Notes under the pieces: generated by a model
The model's input: the letters and a program-made list of their open reading frames with translations, nothing else
Database searches by the model: none
What the model was told of the DNA's origin: nothing
Assembly (NCBI RefSeq): GCF_030287445.1
Contig: NZ_JASVWB010000004.1
Location: 124,001-188,000 of the forward strand
Origin: Streptomyces sp. ALI-76-A
GTDB lineage: Bacteria > Actinomycetota > Actinomycetes > Streptomycetales > Streptomycetaceae
DNA length: 64,000 bases
Direction of reading: 5' to 3'
Made by a program: the position numbers and the translations under genes
Shown here: piece by piece, positions 25,903 through 33,838 of the stretch
How the letters are laid out: each line of letters opens with the position of its first letter
Position numbering within the stretch: the first letter of the stretch is position 1

Positions 25903-27034
25903 GCTGACGCCCACCGGTCGCGCGCTGCGCCGGGGGACGGCGGTCCTGCTGCCCGTCCTGGTCCTGTGCGCGCTGCCCTTCTACCTGGACGCCTTCTGGC
26001 TGCGGATCGGGCTGTTCTCCATGGCGGCCGCCATCGGCGCCGTCGGTCTCGGCCTGCTGACCGGGACCGCGGGACAACTCTCCCTCGGCCACGCCTTCTT
26101 CCTCGCCGTCGGCGCCTACGGCTATGTGTGGCTGGCGGGGGAGCCGGGACCGGGACTGCCGCCGGCGCTCGCCCTCGTTCTCGCGGTGCTCCTCGCCGGG
26201 GCGGCGGGCGGGCTGTTCAGCCCGGTCGCCGGCCGCGTACGCGGGATCTACCTGGGCGTCGCCACCCTCGCGCTGGTGTTCCTCGGCCACCACGTCCTGC
26301 TGACCGCGGACTCCGTGACCGGCGGATTCAACGGCCGCTCGGTACCGCCGCTGCCGGGCTTCACCGCCGGCGGTTCCGAACTCGTCCTGCTGGGCGTGCC
26401 GTTCGGCGCCGAGGAACGCCTCTGGTACCTGGGCCTCGCCCTGTTCGCCCTCACCTGGTTCACCGCCCGCGGCCTGCTGCGCGGGCGTCCCGGCCGCGCC
26501 CTGGCCGCCCTGCGCGACAGCGAGACGGCGGCCTCGGTGATGGGCGTGCACGTGTCCCGGTACCGCTCGGCGGCCTTCGTCGTGTCCTCCATGTACGCCG
26601 GCCTGGCGGGTGTGCTGCTGGCGCTCTCCTTCCGCCGGGTGGTGCCGGACTACTTCGCCCTGGCGCTCTCCGTCGACTACCTCGCCATGATCGTCATCGG
26701 CGGCCTGGGATCCGTGGCCGGAGCCACCGCGGGCGCCGTCTTCGTCACCGCCCTGCCGCTGCTGATGACGCGCTACGCCGACCAGTTGCCGCTGGTCGCG
26801 GCCCCGGGCGCCGCCGACGGCTCGGTGGGCCCGACGGAGGCCGCCCGCTATCTCTACGGTGCCGCCATCGTCCTGATCCTGCTCTACGCACCCGACGGCC
26901 TGCACGGACTCACCCGGCGCCTGCGTGCCCGCCTCACACGCCGACGGCCGCCCGTCGAACCCCCGCCCCCCGCCACGACCGCACCGCACCCACCACCCGC
27001 CTCACCCGCACGAGCCAAGGAGCACACCCCGTGA
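25895..27034 (+). CDS. livM: HAAT ABC transporter permease, LivM type
   Basis: The protein has 379 residues from GTG 25895, overlapping livH by 8 bp, behind GAAAGGA. It has about nine helices; TGTAGQLSLGHAFFLAVGAY and RDSETAASVMGVHVSRYRSA (coupling loop) are LivM hallmarks, as is YLAMIVIGGLGSVAGATAGA. The loop APGAADGSVGPTEAARY near the end and a proline/arginine-rich cytoplasmic tail extend it a little. Its GTGA end overlaps the binding-protein start. Confidence 0.92.
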   Translation: MSELTPTGRALRRGTAVLLPVLVLCALPFYLDAFWLRIGLFSMAAAIGAVGLGLLTGTAGQLSLGHAFFLAVGAYGYVWLAGEPGPGLPPALALVLAVLLAGAAGGLFSPVAGRVRGIYLGVATLALVFLGHHVLLTADSVTGGFNGRSVPPLPGFTAGGSELVLLGVPFGAEERLWYLGLALFALTWFTARGLLRGRPGRALAALRDSETAASVMGVHVSRYRSAAFVVSSMYAGLAGVLLALSFRRVVPDYFALALSVDYLAMIVIGGLGSVAGATAGAVFVTALPLLMTRYADQLPLVAAPGAADGSVGPTEAARYLYGAAIVLILLYAPDGLHGLTRRLRARLTRRRPPVEPPPPATTAPHPPPASPARAKEHTP

Positions 27035-28314
27035 ACGTCACGCCTCACAGGTACCGCACGCACCGGTACCGCACGACCAGGATCGTCGCCGCCACGGCCG
27101 TGGCGCTGCTGATCGCGGGCTGCAGCTCCAAGGCGGGCGGCGAGAGCACCGCCGACAGCGCCGACGGCCTCAAGGCGGGCCCCGGAGTGAGCGACAGGAC
27201 CGTCAGGCTCGGCGCGCTGACCGACCTGACGGGCCCCTACGCCACCCTCGGCAAGAGCATCGTGCAGGCCCAGAAGATGTGGGCCGACGAGACCAACGCC
27301 AAGGGCGGCATCTGCGACCGCAAGATCGAGATCGTCGTCAAGGACCACGGCTACGACGTGCAGAAGGCCGTCACCGCGTACGCCGACATCGCCCCGGACG
27401 TCGTCGCGCTGCCCCAGGTCATCGGCTCGCCCGTGGTCGCCGCCCTGCTCGACGACATAGAACGCGACGGCATGCTGACCTTCCCGCAGGCCTGGGCGGC
27501 CTCCCTCCTCGGCAAGGACGCCGTCCAGGTCATCGGCACCACGTACGACCTCGACATGATCGCCGCGGTCGACTTCCTCACCCGCACCAAGGGCCTCGCC
27601 AAGGGCGACACGATCGGACACGTGTACTTCGAGGGCGACTACGGCGCCAACGCCCTGGAGGGCTCCCAGTGGGCCGCGAAGCGAGCGGGACTGAAGGTGG
27701 CCGGCCAGAAGATCAAGGCGACCGACACGGACCTGTCCGCGCAGGTGTCGGCGCTGCGCAAGGCGGGCGTGAAGGCGATCCTGATCAGTGCCGGACCGGC
27801 CCAGACGGCGTCTCTGACCGGCGTGGCGGCCTCCCGGGGCCTGCGCGTCCCGGTCGTCAGCAGCGCGCCGGGCTACGCGCCGCAGCTGATGAAGACGCCC
27901 GCGGCCGCCGCGCTGGAGGGCATGCTGCACGTGGTCAGCGCCGCGCCGGCCGTCAGCTCCGACCTGCCGGGCGTACGCCGTATGGTCGCCGCCTACCAGA
28001 AGAAGTACCCGGGCTCGCAGGTCGACTCCGGTGTGCTGTCCGGGTACAACGCCGCCCAACTCCTGGGCGCCGACCTGAAGAAGGCGTGTGAGGCGGGCAG
28101 TCTCGCCCGGGAGGACGTGGTGAAGGCGCACCGGGCCCAGCGCGACGCCGACACCGGGCTCGGGTCGCCGCAGGACTTCTCCGACGTCTCCCGTCCCGCG
28201 AGCCTCTCCACCTACGTCCTGCGCCCCGACCGGAAGGCGGTAGGCGGCGTGGTGGGCGTGGAGGAGGCCCATGTCGCGCCCGGTGTGGAGGAGTACCTGT
28301 CCTCCCGCGGCTGA
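27031..28314 (+). CDS. livJ: HAAT ABC transporter substrate-binding lipoprotein
   Basis: The protein has 427 residues from GTG 27031, overlapping livM by 4 bp. The lipobox LIAGC places the lipidated cysteine at residue 31. The mature protein is a type I periplasmic-binding fold (RLGALTDLTGPYATLGKSIV, WADETNAKGGICDRKIEIVV, GHVYFEGDYGANALEGSQW). LPQVIGSPVVAALLDDIERD and PQAWAASLLG line the predicted ligand cleft and differ from classic leucine-binding proteins, so the ligand may not be a branched-chain amino acid. Last gene of the operon. Confidence 0.9.
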   Translation: MNVTPHRYRTHRYRTTRIVAATAVALLIAGCSSKAGGESTADSADGLKAGPGVSDRTVRLGALTDLTGPYATLGKSIVQAQKMWADETNAKGGICDRKIEIVVKDHGYDVQKAVTAYADIAPDVVALPQVIGSPVVAALLDDIERDGMLTFPQAWAASLLGKDAVQVIGTTYDLDMIAAVDFLTRTKGLAKGDTIGHVYFEGDYGANALEGSQWAAKRAGLKVAGQKIKATDTDLSAQVSALRKAGVKAILISAGPAQTASLTGVAASRGLRVPVVSSAPGYAPQLMKTPAAAALEGMLHVVSAAPAVSSDLPGVRRMVAAYQKKYPGSQVDSGVLSGYNAAQLLGADLKKACEAGSLAREDVVKAHRAQRDADTGLGSPQDFSDVSRPASLSTYVLRPDRKAVGGVVGVEEAHVAPGVEEYLSSRG

Positions 28315-28641
28315 CGCCGGCCATCCTCCCGCCGCGGTCCGGTCACCGGTGACCGGACCGCGGCGGTATGTTCCCTGGCCGTGGTCGTGGCGGTGACCGT
28401 CCTGGAGGCCGAGGGCGCGACCGGCACTCCACGGCACGCAGGCCAACGGGACGCATGGTCAAGGGGACGCATGCTCAACGGGATTGAGCAGCCAGGCTGC
28501 TGAATCCGTTCGCGTTCTTCTATTGGACCTTCGGGCACGGCCCGGCGACGCTGGAGAGCGTCCGGTGCGGCCGGGACCACCCCGCCCGGGGCGTCGGACG
28601 CCAGCGGTTCCGCAACCCAGCCGGAAAGAGGTCACGAGCCC
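28315..28641. other. Intergenic region after the liv operon
   Basis: After the 34-bp palindrome this 327-bp stretch contains a short repeat (GGGACGCATGGTCA / GGGGACGCATGCTCA around 28449-28474) and leads to the ribosome-binding site of the aldo/keto reductase. No gene is seen. Confidence 0.45.
28331..28364 (+). terminator. 34-bp perfect palindrome ending the liv operon
   Basis: Bases 28331-28347 (GCCGCGGTCCGGTCACC) are the exact reverse complement of 28348-28364, giving a 17-bp arm with no spacer, 16 bases after the livJ stop. In RNA it forms a long GC hairpin; as DNA it is also a perfect dyad, so a protein site cannot be excluded. Confidence 0.75.
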
Positions 28642-29499
28642 ATGCACACCCGCCGTATCGGTGACGTCGAAGTGAGCGCGATCGGCCTGGGCGCCATGCC
28701 CATGTCCATCGAGGGACGACCGGACGAGGCACGCTCCCTCGCCACCGTCCACGCCGCCCTCGACGCCGGCGTCACCCTGGTCGACACCGCCGACGCCTAC
28801 CATCTGCACGCCGACGAGATCGGCCACAACGAGACACTGATCGCCAAGGCCCTCGCCTCCCACGACGGGGGCCGGGACGTCCTGGTCGCCACCAAGGGCG
28901 GCCATCTGCGCCCCGGCGACGGCAGCTGGACCCTGGACGGCAGCCCCGAGCACCTGAAGGCCGCCTGCGAGGACTCCCTGCGCCGGCTCGGCGTGGAGGC
29001 CATCGGGCTCTACCAGTTCCACCGCCCGGACCCGCGGGTGCCCTACGCGGAGTCCGTGGGCGCGATCCGTGACCTCCTCGACGAGGGGAAGATCCGTATG
29101 GCCGGCATCTCCAACGCCGACCCGGACCAGATCCGTCAGGCGAACGAGATCCTCGGCGGCCGACTGGTCTCCGTGCAGAACCAGTTCTCCCCGGCCTTCC
29201 GTTCCAGCGAGCCGGAACTGCGCCTGTGCGACGAACTCGGCATCGCCTTCCTGCCCTGGAGCCCGCTCGGCGGCATCTCCCGCGCCGGTGGACTCGGCTC
29301 CGCCCACGCCCCGTTCGCCCGGATCGCCGAGGCCCGCGGGGTGAGCCCGCAGCGCGTCTGCCTGGCCTGGATGCTCGCCAAGTCGCCGGTGGTCGTGCCG
29401 ATCCCGGGCGCGAGCCGGCCGGAGACGATCCGCGACTCGGCCGCCGCCCCGGACCTCACCCTCACCGCGGAGGAGCTCACGGAACTGGACGCCGCCTGA
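28642..29499 (+). CDS. Aldo/keto reductase
   Basis: The protein has 285 residues from ATG 28642 behind GGAAAGAGG. The AKR catalytic tetrad is visible as Asp48 and Tyr53 (LVDTADAYH), Lys85 (VATKGG) and His127 (LYQFHRPD). WSPLGGISRAGGLG and VVVPIPGASRPETI are the NADPH-binding segments near the end. A cytoplasmic NADPH-dependent reductase of unknown carbonyl substrate; apparently monocistronic. Confidence 0.9.
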   Translation: MHTRRIGDVEVSAIGLGAMPMSIEGRPDEARSLATVHAALDAGVTLVDTADAYHLHADEIGHNETLIAKALASHDGGRDVLVATKGGHLRPGDGSWTLDGSPEHLKAACEDSLRRLGVEAIGLYQFHRPDPRVPYAESVGAIRDLLDEGKIRMAGISNADPDQIRQANEILGGRLVSVQNQFSPAFRSSEPELRLCDELGIAFLPWSPLGGISRAGGLGSAHAPFARIAEARGVSPQRVCLAWMLAKSPVVVPIPGASRPETIRDSAAAPDLTLTAEELTELDAA

Positions 29500-29689
29500 C
29501 CGCAGGCAGGACCACGGGTTTCGCCGCGCGTGCCGAGGGCGCCGGCTTCGGCAGCGCGGCGTCCCGGTCCGCCGGGGCATCCGTCGGTGTGCGGTCCTGC
29601 CCGTGGACTGGCACCGGCGAACCTCCGGTCCCTAGGATGGACTCCCTGTCCTGCCAGGCCAGTTGGCGCGGCACGAAGCTGGGGGAAAG

Positions 29690-30508
29690 ATGCAGACCGG
29701 TAAGCAACTGTCCACGTCGATCGACGCCACGGTGCCCACGGCCGCCCGGATGTACGACCACTACCTGGGCGGCAAGGACAACTACGCGGCCGACCGGGCG
29801 GCGTGCGAGGAACTCGACAAGGTCGTTCCCAGCACCCGCCGCCTCGCCGTGAACAACAGGCGCTTCCTACAGCGTGTGGTGAAGGTCCTGGCGGCGGACC
29901 ACGGCATCCGGCAGTTCCTGGACCACGGCTCCGGCCTGCCCACCCAGGACAACGTCCACCAGGTCGCCCAGCGCATCGACCCGGAATCGCGCGTCGTCTA
30001 CGTCGACAACGACCCGATGGTGCTGGTCCACGGCCGGGCCCTGCTGGAGCAGGACGAGCGCACCGCCGTCATCCACGCGGACATGCGGGAGACCGACGCG
30101 ATCTTCTCGCACCCGGACACCCAGCGGCTGATCGACTTCTCCCAGCCGGTCGCCGTCCTGTTCAACTCGGTGATGCACTGCATCCCCGACAGCGACACGG
30201 ACGGCCCCCTCGCGGTGGTCCGCCGCGTCACCGAACGGCTGGCCCCCGGCAGCTATCTGTTGATGTGTCAGCTCGTCAGCGAGGATCCCGAGGTCCGTAA
30301 GTTCGTCACCGACTTCATGGACCAGGCCACCCAGGGCCACTGGGGCCGGGTGCGCCAGGAGAAGGACGTCGCCGAGTGGTTCGAGGGCCTGGAGATCCTC
30401 GACCCCGGTCTGGTGGAGGTCTCCACCTGGCGGCCCGACTCCGAGGTGGCGCCCCGCCAGCTCACCCACGAGTGGATCGAGTTCGGCGGCGTGGCCCGCC
30501 TGCCCTAG
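29690..30508 (+). CDS. SAM-dependent methyltransferase, DUF574 family
   Basis: The protein has 272 residues from ATG 29690 behind GGGGGAAAG. The opening TVPTAARMYDHYLGGKDNYA is the signature of the DUF574 (PF04672) Streptomyces methyltransferases. FLDHGSGLPTQDNVHQVAQ is the SAM-binding loop and VVYVDNDPMVLVHGRALL the acidic strand that follows. Targets in this large family are mostly unknown; members are expanded in Streptomyces and often lie near DUF397/XRE genes, as here. A TAGGAT hexamer at 29633-29638 may be the -10. Confidence 0.88.
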   Translation: MQTGKQLSTSIDATVPTAARMYDHYLGGKDNYAADRAACEELDKVVPSTRRLAVNNRRFLQRVVKVLAADHGIRQFLDHGSGLPTQDNVHQVAQRIDPESRVVYVDNDPMVLVHGRALLEQDERTAVIHADMRETDAIFSHPDTQRLIDFSQPVAVLFNSVMHCIPDSDTDGPLAVVRRVTERLAPGSYLLMCQLVSEDPEVRKFVTDFMDQATQGHWGRVRQEKDVAEWFEGLEILDPGLVEVSTWRPDSEVAPRQLTHEWIEFGGVARLP

Positions 30509-30691
30509 GGGGCACCGCGATCCGCTGTCACCGCGCGCCGTGCTGACCGGGCCGGAGGCCGGCCCGGCCCGAGCGCTATCCGCACCGCCGCGGGAGGCGT
30601 TGCGTGCCCCTCGGGCGACCTCGGCGGTCCCTTGAGGGGCGTGCCGCATTCCGCCGTACACCACCCGCCGGCTGCTCGCGGGGCGGGCGAC

Positions 30692-31609
30692 TCACACGCC
30701 GTAGCGCTGCTCCAGCGTGGCGCGCAGCAGGTCCAGGGACGCCCGGGGTTCGAGCGCCTCGTCGGCAAGCCGGTCCAGGGCGAGGCGGTACTCCTCCGTC
30801 TCGTCGCGGTCCTCCAGGAAGTTGGCGCTCTTGATGTGCTCCAGGTAGACCACGTCGGGCAGATCGAGACCGCCGAAGCGGAGGTAGGTGATCGGGATGG
30901 CCGGCGCCGACGCGTTCGTCACGTCCAGCGGCACGATCTGCACCGTCACATGGGGACGCTGGGCCATGTCGATCAGGTGCCCGAGCTGGTCCCGCATCAC
31001 CTCGCGGCTGCCCAGCACCCGCAGCAGCACCGACTCGTCGAGGATCGCCCACAACTGCGGAGGGTCCTCCCGCTCCAGCAACCGCGCCCGGCGGGTGCGC
31101 AGTTCGACCCGGCGCCGGACCTCGCTCTCGGTGGCCGAGGGCAGTCCGCGTTCCACCACCGCCCGGGTGTAGTCCGGCGTCTGCAGCAGGCCCGGCACGT
31201 ACTGGATCTCGAACGTACGGATGGCGCCCGCGGCCTCCTGGAGACCGACCAGGCGGTCGAACCACTCGGGCATCAACCGCTTGTCGTAGCGCTGCCACCA
31301 CCCGGGTTCACCGGCGCGGCGGAGCAGCCTGAGGAGCACCGACGCCTCGTACTCCTCGGTGCCGTACAGCGTGAGCAGCGCGCGGACGTCGTTCTCCGCG
31401 GGAGGCCGCCGGCCCTTGCCCGACTCGATGCGGGAGAGCTTCGCGGCACTGAACCCGAGCTTCCGCGCGGCCTGTTCCTGGGCCAGACCGGCATCCTCGC
31501 GGAAGCCCGCCAACTGCACGCCGACCAGCATCTTCAGGAGGGTCGGGGCCGGCTCGGGCCGGTCCAGGTAGGGCTGCAGACGGGAGATGCGATGCGACTC
31601 AGCGGACAT
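30692..31609 (-). CDS. XRE helix-turn-helix regulator with DUF5753 domain (WhiJ/AbaA-like)
   Basis: The protein has 305 residues; ATG 31609 follows GGGAGTCAGG. The HTH lies at about residues 32-86 (LAQEQAARKLGFSAAKLSRI ESGKG), followed by the DUF5753 domain (YVPGLLQTPDYTRAVVERGL, REVMRDQLGHLIDMAQRPHV, IKSANFLEDRDETEEYRLAL). This architecture belongs to the WhiJ family of developmental and antibiotic regulators in Streptomyces, which work with small DUF397 partners. The DUF397 gene lies just upstream in the same direction and an anti-sigma-like ATPase diverges from it, a set resembling the abaA locus. A GATAAT hexamer (complement of 31647-31652) lies at promoter distance. Confidence 0.88.
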   Translation of the reverse strand: MSAESHRISRLQPYLDRPEPAPTLLKMLVGVQLAGFREDAGLAQEQAARKLGFSAAKLSRIESGKGRRPPAENDVRALLTLYGTEEYEASVLLRLLRRAGEPGWWQRYDKRLMPEWFDRLVGLQEAAGAIRTFEIQYVPGLLQTPDYTRAVVERGLPSATESEVRRRVELRTRRARLLEREDPPQLWAILDESVLLRVLGSREVMRDQLGHLIDMAQRPHVTVQIVPLDVTNASAPAIPITYLRFGGLDLPDVVYLEHIKSANFLEDRDETEEYRLALDRLADEALEPRASLDLLRATLEQRYGV

Positions 31610-31709
31610 CCTGACTCCCAGTGAAACCGGCACAGAGACGCCTTAGATTATCGCACTCCGCCGTGCCGCACCGCATTCGTCCATACACACAAGGGAGTTG
31701 ACCGCTGTC

Positions 31710-31961
31710 TCACAGCAGATGGTCGAACTCGCCCTCCTTGGCACCGGCGATGAACGACGACACCTCCGCCGGTGTGTAGACGAGCGCCGGCCCGTCGGGG
31801 TCACGGGAGTTGCGCATGGCGATGCCCCCGTCGACCAGTGTGGCCACTTCGACACAGTTGCCCTCGGCGTTGCTGTGCCGGCTCTTCATCCAACGGGCGT
31901 CCAACGAACTCGCCCGCACTCCGTTCCGTGCTGGTGGCACCGCAGTCTCCTTGCTGTTCAC
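31710..31961 (-). CDS. DUF397 protein, partner of the XRE regulator
   Basis: The protein has 83 residues from GTG 31961. It contains ARWMKSRHSNAEGNCVEVAT, GIAMRNSRDPDGPALVYTPA and EVSSFIAGAKEGEFDHLL, the full DUF397 signature (W-x-KSSxS, N-CVEVA, VRDSKDPxGP). Family knowledge: DUF397 proteins bind or antagonise the paired WhiJ-type regulator. It is 100 bp upstream of the XRE gene, in the same direction. Confidence 0.92.
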   Translation of the reverse strand: MNSKETAVPPARNGVRASSLDARWMKSRHSNAEGNCVEVATLVDGGIAMRNSRDPDGPALVYTPAEVSSFIAGAKEGEFDHLL

Positions 31962-32042
31962 GTTCTTCGCCGGGCGCTGTGCCCGGCCACCCCCGGTGGA
32001 ACCGGCCGGGTTCCCCCGACCTCTCCCGTCCCACCTGTCTTT

Positions 32043-32067
32043 CGTGCAATTTCTCGTGCAATTGCAC
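32043..32067. promoter_or_regulatory. Candidate operator of the WhiJ/AbaA-like cluster
   Basis: CGTGCAATT occurs twice in direct orientation (32043-32051 and 32055-32063, 12-bp period). The second copy is part of a perfect palindrome GTGCAATTGCAC at 32056-32067. The site lies in the divergent region and overlaps the -35 of the ATPase-gene promoter, so the XRE regulator is the obvious candidate to bind it. Confidence 0.6.
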
Positions 32068-32091
32068 ACGGACGCTGTCAGCGTGGATAAT
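32062..32091 (+). promoter_or_regulatory. Promoter of the anti-sigma-like ATPase gene
   Basis: TTGCAC (32062-32067), an 18-bp spacer and GATAAT (32086-32091) form a good vegetative-type promoter, 60 bp before GTG 32151. The -35 is embedded in the palindromic operator. Confidence 0.6.
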
Positions 32092-32150
32092 AGCTACGGC
32101 GTCAACCCCCTCGTTGCCGCCCCGCCTTGACGTCACATCAGGGAGATGCC

Positions 32151-32717
32151 GTGCCGTCACCTGCGAACCACGTGCTCCGGCAGCCGGCTCGGGCCGCGAC
32201 CGGGGCAGGTGGAGCGGCCTCGGCCGGCGACCTCCTGCCGCAGCCGCGCTCGGCGGGCCTCGGTGAGCGCCCGCCCCTCAGGCCGGCGCCCGCGGGCCAC
32301 CACCCGGACGCCGCGGTACTGCGCATCGAATGCGGCGGGGAGGGCTTCGCCCTGGCCCGGTCCTTCACCCGAAGGACCCTGGGCCGCTGGTCGCTCGGCG
32401 GCCGGAGCGACGACGCCGCCCTCGTGATCACCGAACTCGCGGCCAACGCCGTGGAGCACGCGGTACCCCGCACCCCCGCGGCCGAGGCGGAAGTGTGGCT
32501 GGGGATCCTGCTCGGCCCCGCCCATGTGCTGCTCACCGTCTCCGACCCCGGTGAGAACCCGCCCGAACTCAAGGCCATCGACTGCTCCGCTCTCCGGGAG
32601 CACGGCCGTGGCCTGTTCATCGTCGACGCCCTGGCCGAGGAGTGGGGCTGGACCCTGAGGCCCCCGGCCGGCAAGACCGTCTGGGCCAGGCTGTCGACCT
32701 CGCCCCCTCCGACATGA
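32151..32717 (+). CDS. Anti-sigma-factor-like ATP-binding protein (HATPase)
   Basis: The protein has 188 residues from GTG 32151 behind GGGAGATGCC. A disordered ~55-residue start precedes a Bergerat fold: N box LVITELAANAVEHA, G1 box VSDPGENPP, and G2-like HGRGLFIVDALAEEWGW. This is the RsbW-type kinase domain that Streptomyces uses as anti-sigma factors and in the AbaA-like clusters. It may bind a sigma factor or anti-anti-sigma protein. It overlaps the next gene by ATGA, implying co-translation. Confidence 0.87.
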   Translation: MPSPANHVLRQPARAATGAGGAASAGDLLPQPRSAGLGERPPLRPAPAGHHPDAAVLRIECGGEGFALARSFTRRTLGRWSLGGRSDDAALVITELAANAVEHAVPRTPAAEAEVWLGILLGPAHVLLTVSDPGENPPELKAIDCSALREHGRGLFIVDALAEEWGWTLRPPAGKTVWARLSTSPPPT

Positions 32718-33286
32718 CCGCCGCGGAAAGGCCCGACGCCATGCGCACCGCTCCGACGCAGCAGCAGAGCACCGAGCGCACCGACCATCACGAGCCGCCG
32801 ACCGGGGTGGCCAGGACCACGCCCCTGACGGCTCTCGGACGGGTGCCGTGGCGCGAGATCCAGGACTCCACCGGCTGTGCGGCCGCCATCCCGCTGCTCC
32901 TCAACAGCGTGGCCTGCGGCGACCCGGACACCGCCCGGGCCGCGCTTGCCGACCTGCGCACCCGCATCTGTCAGTACGGTTTCGTGGTCGAGCAGGCCAC
33001 GGCCGCCACCGTGCCCTTCCTGTGGGAACTCGCCCAACTGCCCCAGGTGAGCTGCCGCGCGGAGATCATCCACCTGCTCAGGAGCATCGCCGACGCCCGG
33101 CAGTGGGAGAACACGGCCGCCGTCTATCCGAAGCTGCTCAACCACCGTGAGAACCACGTCGTGTGGGAGCGCAAGGCGCGCCAGGCCGTCCGGGACCGGC
33201 GCGGCGCCCTGCGGCGGCTGATGGCCGAGGAGGATGCCGAGATCGCCCACGCGACCACGGAGCTCGCCCGCACCCTCGGCGAATGA
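32714..33286 (+). CDS. HEAT-like repeat protein coupled to the ATPase gene
   Basis: The protein has 190 residues from ATG 32714, overlapping the ATPase stop by 4 bp. VPWREIQDSTGCAAAIPLLL, TARAALADLRTRICQYGFVV and QATAATVPFLWELAQLPQV resemble the helical HEAT-like proteins that read V-W-x-x-L-x-x-AYG...VP-x-LLxxL with YEA-x-AYAVPFLLEL. Such proteins are scaffolds or immunity/adaptor proteins; no catalytic residues are seen. Coupling to an anti-sigma-like ATPase suggests a protein-protein role in the same switch. Confidence 0.65.
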   Translation: MTAAERPDAMRTAPTQQQSTERTDHHEPPTGVARTTPLTALGRVPWREIQDSTGCAAAIPLLLNSVACGDPDTARAALADLRTRICQYGFVVEQATAATVPFLWELAQLPQVSCRAEIIHLLRSIADARQWENTAAVYPKLLNHRENHVVWERKARQAVRDRRGALRRLMAEEDAEIAHATTELARTLGE

Positions 33287-33449
33287 CATCCCACGCCCAA
33301 ACTCCTGCGCCAGGGTGGGGCGTACACGGCACTGCACGGCGGACTGCCCACCTGACGGCGCGCGCGGCGGGCGCGGCGGCACGAGCGCGCGCCGATGCAC
33401 CGGCGCGGCGCGGAAGCGCCCGCGCGGACGGTCGGCCGGGAAGTGATGG

Positions 33450-33466
33450 AATTGCGCCAATTGCGC
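33450..33466. repeat. AATTGCGC direct repeat
   Basis: AATTGCGC at 33450-33457 and again at 33459-33466, one base apart, stands out in very GC-rich DNA about 80 bp before the DUF5133 gene. A regulatory site is possible. Confidence 0.4.
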
Positions 33467-33541
33467 GCCGGGCAGCGACGGAGGTGAATGGTCCGCCGTC
33501 GTTCGGGCATACGCGGTGAAAACTCGAGAGAGGGGCGCTAC

Positions 33542-33799
33542 GTGCTCGTGCCGGATCCGAAGGTCGTCAGGAAGCTGCTGACTCGTTACGCATCGTTGCG
33601 GATCGCTCAGGCGGAGAGGGAGGAGCGGACGACGGCACGTGAACTGGAGGACGTCACCTACACGCTCTGCGTGATGATGGGGGCCACCGAGATCCACGAG
33701 GCGGTCGCCAAGGCGGACGCCCTGCTCATCGCCGCCGGACGCACGACTCCTACCCCGTCGGATGCCGACGGGGAGGGCGGGCTGCGGCTGGCCGTGTGA
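33542..33799 (+). CDS. DUF5133 protein
   Basis: The protein has 85 residues from GTG 33542, which follows GAGAGAGGGG. VLVPDPKVVRKLLTRYASLR and ELEDVTYTLCVMMGATEI match DUF5133, a small helical Streptomyces family of unknown role. It is not coupled to its neighbours. Confidence 0.8.
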   Translation: MLVPDPKVVRKLLTRYASLRIAQAEREERTTARELEDVTYTLCVMMGATEIHEAVAKADALLIAAGRTTPTPSDADGEGGLRLAV

Positions 33800-33838
33800 C
33801 GCGCTGACCTTCCGGGGCCGCGGGGCTCCGGAAGCGCG

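Noticed and set aside
28331..28364. Integration or attachment site at the 34-bp palindrome
   Set aside because: No integrase, tRNA or duplicated flank is nearby; position right after a long operon fits a terminator better.
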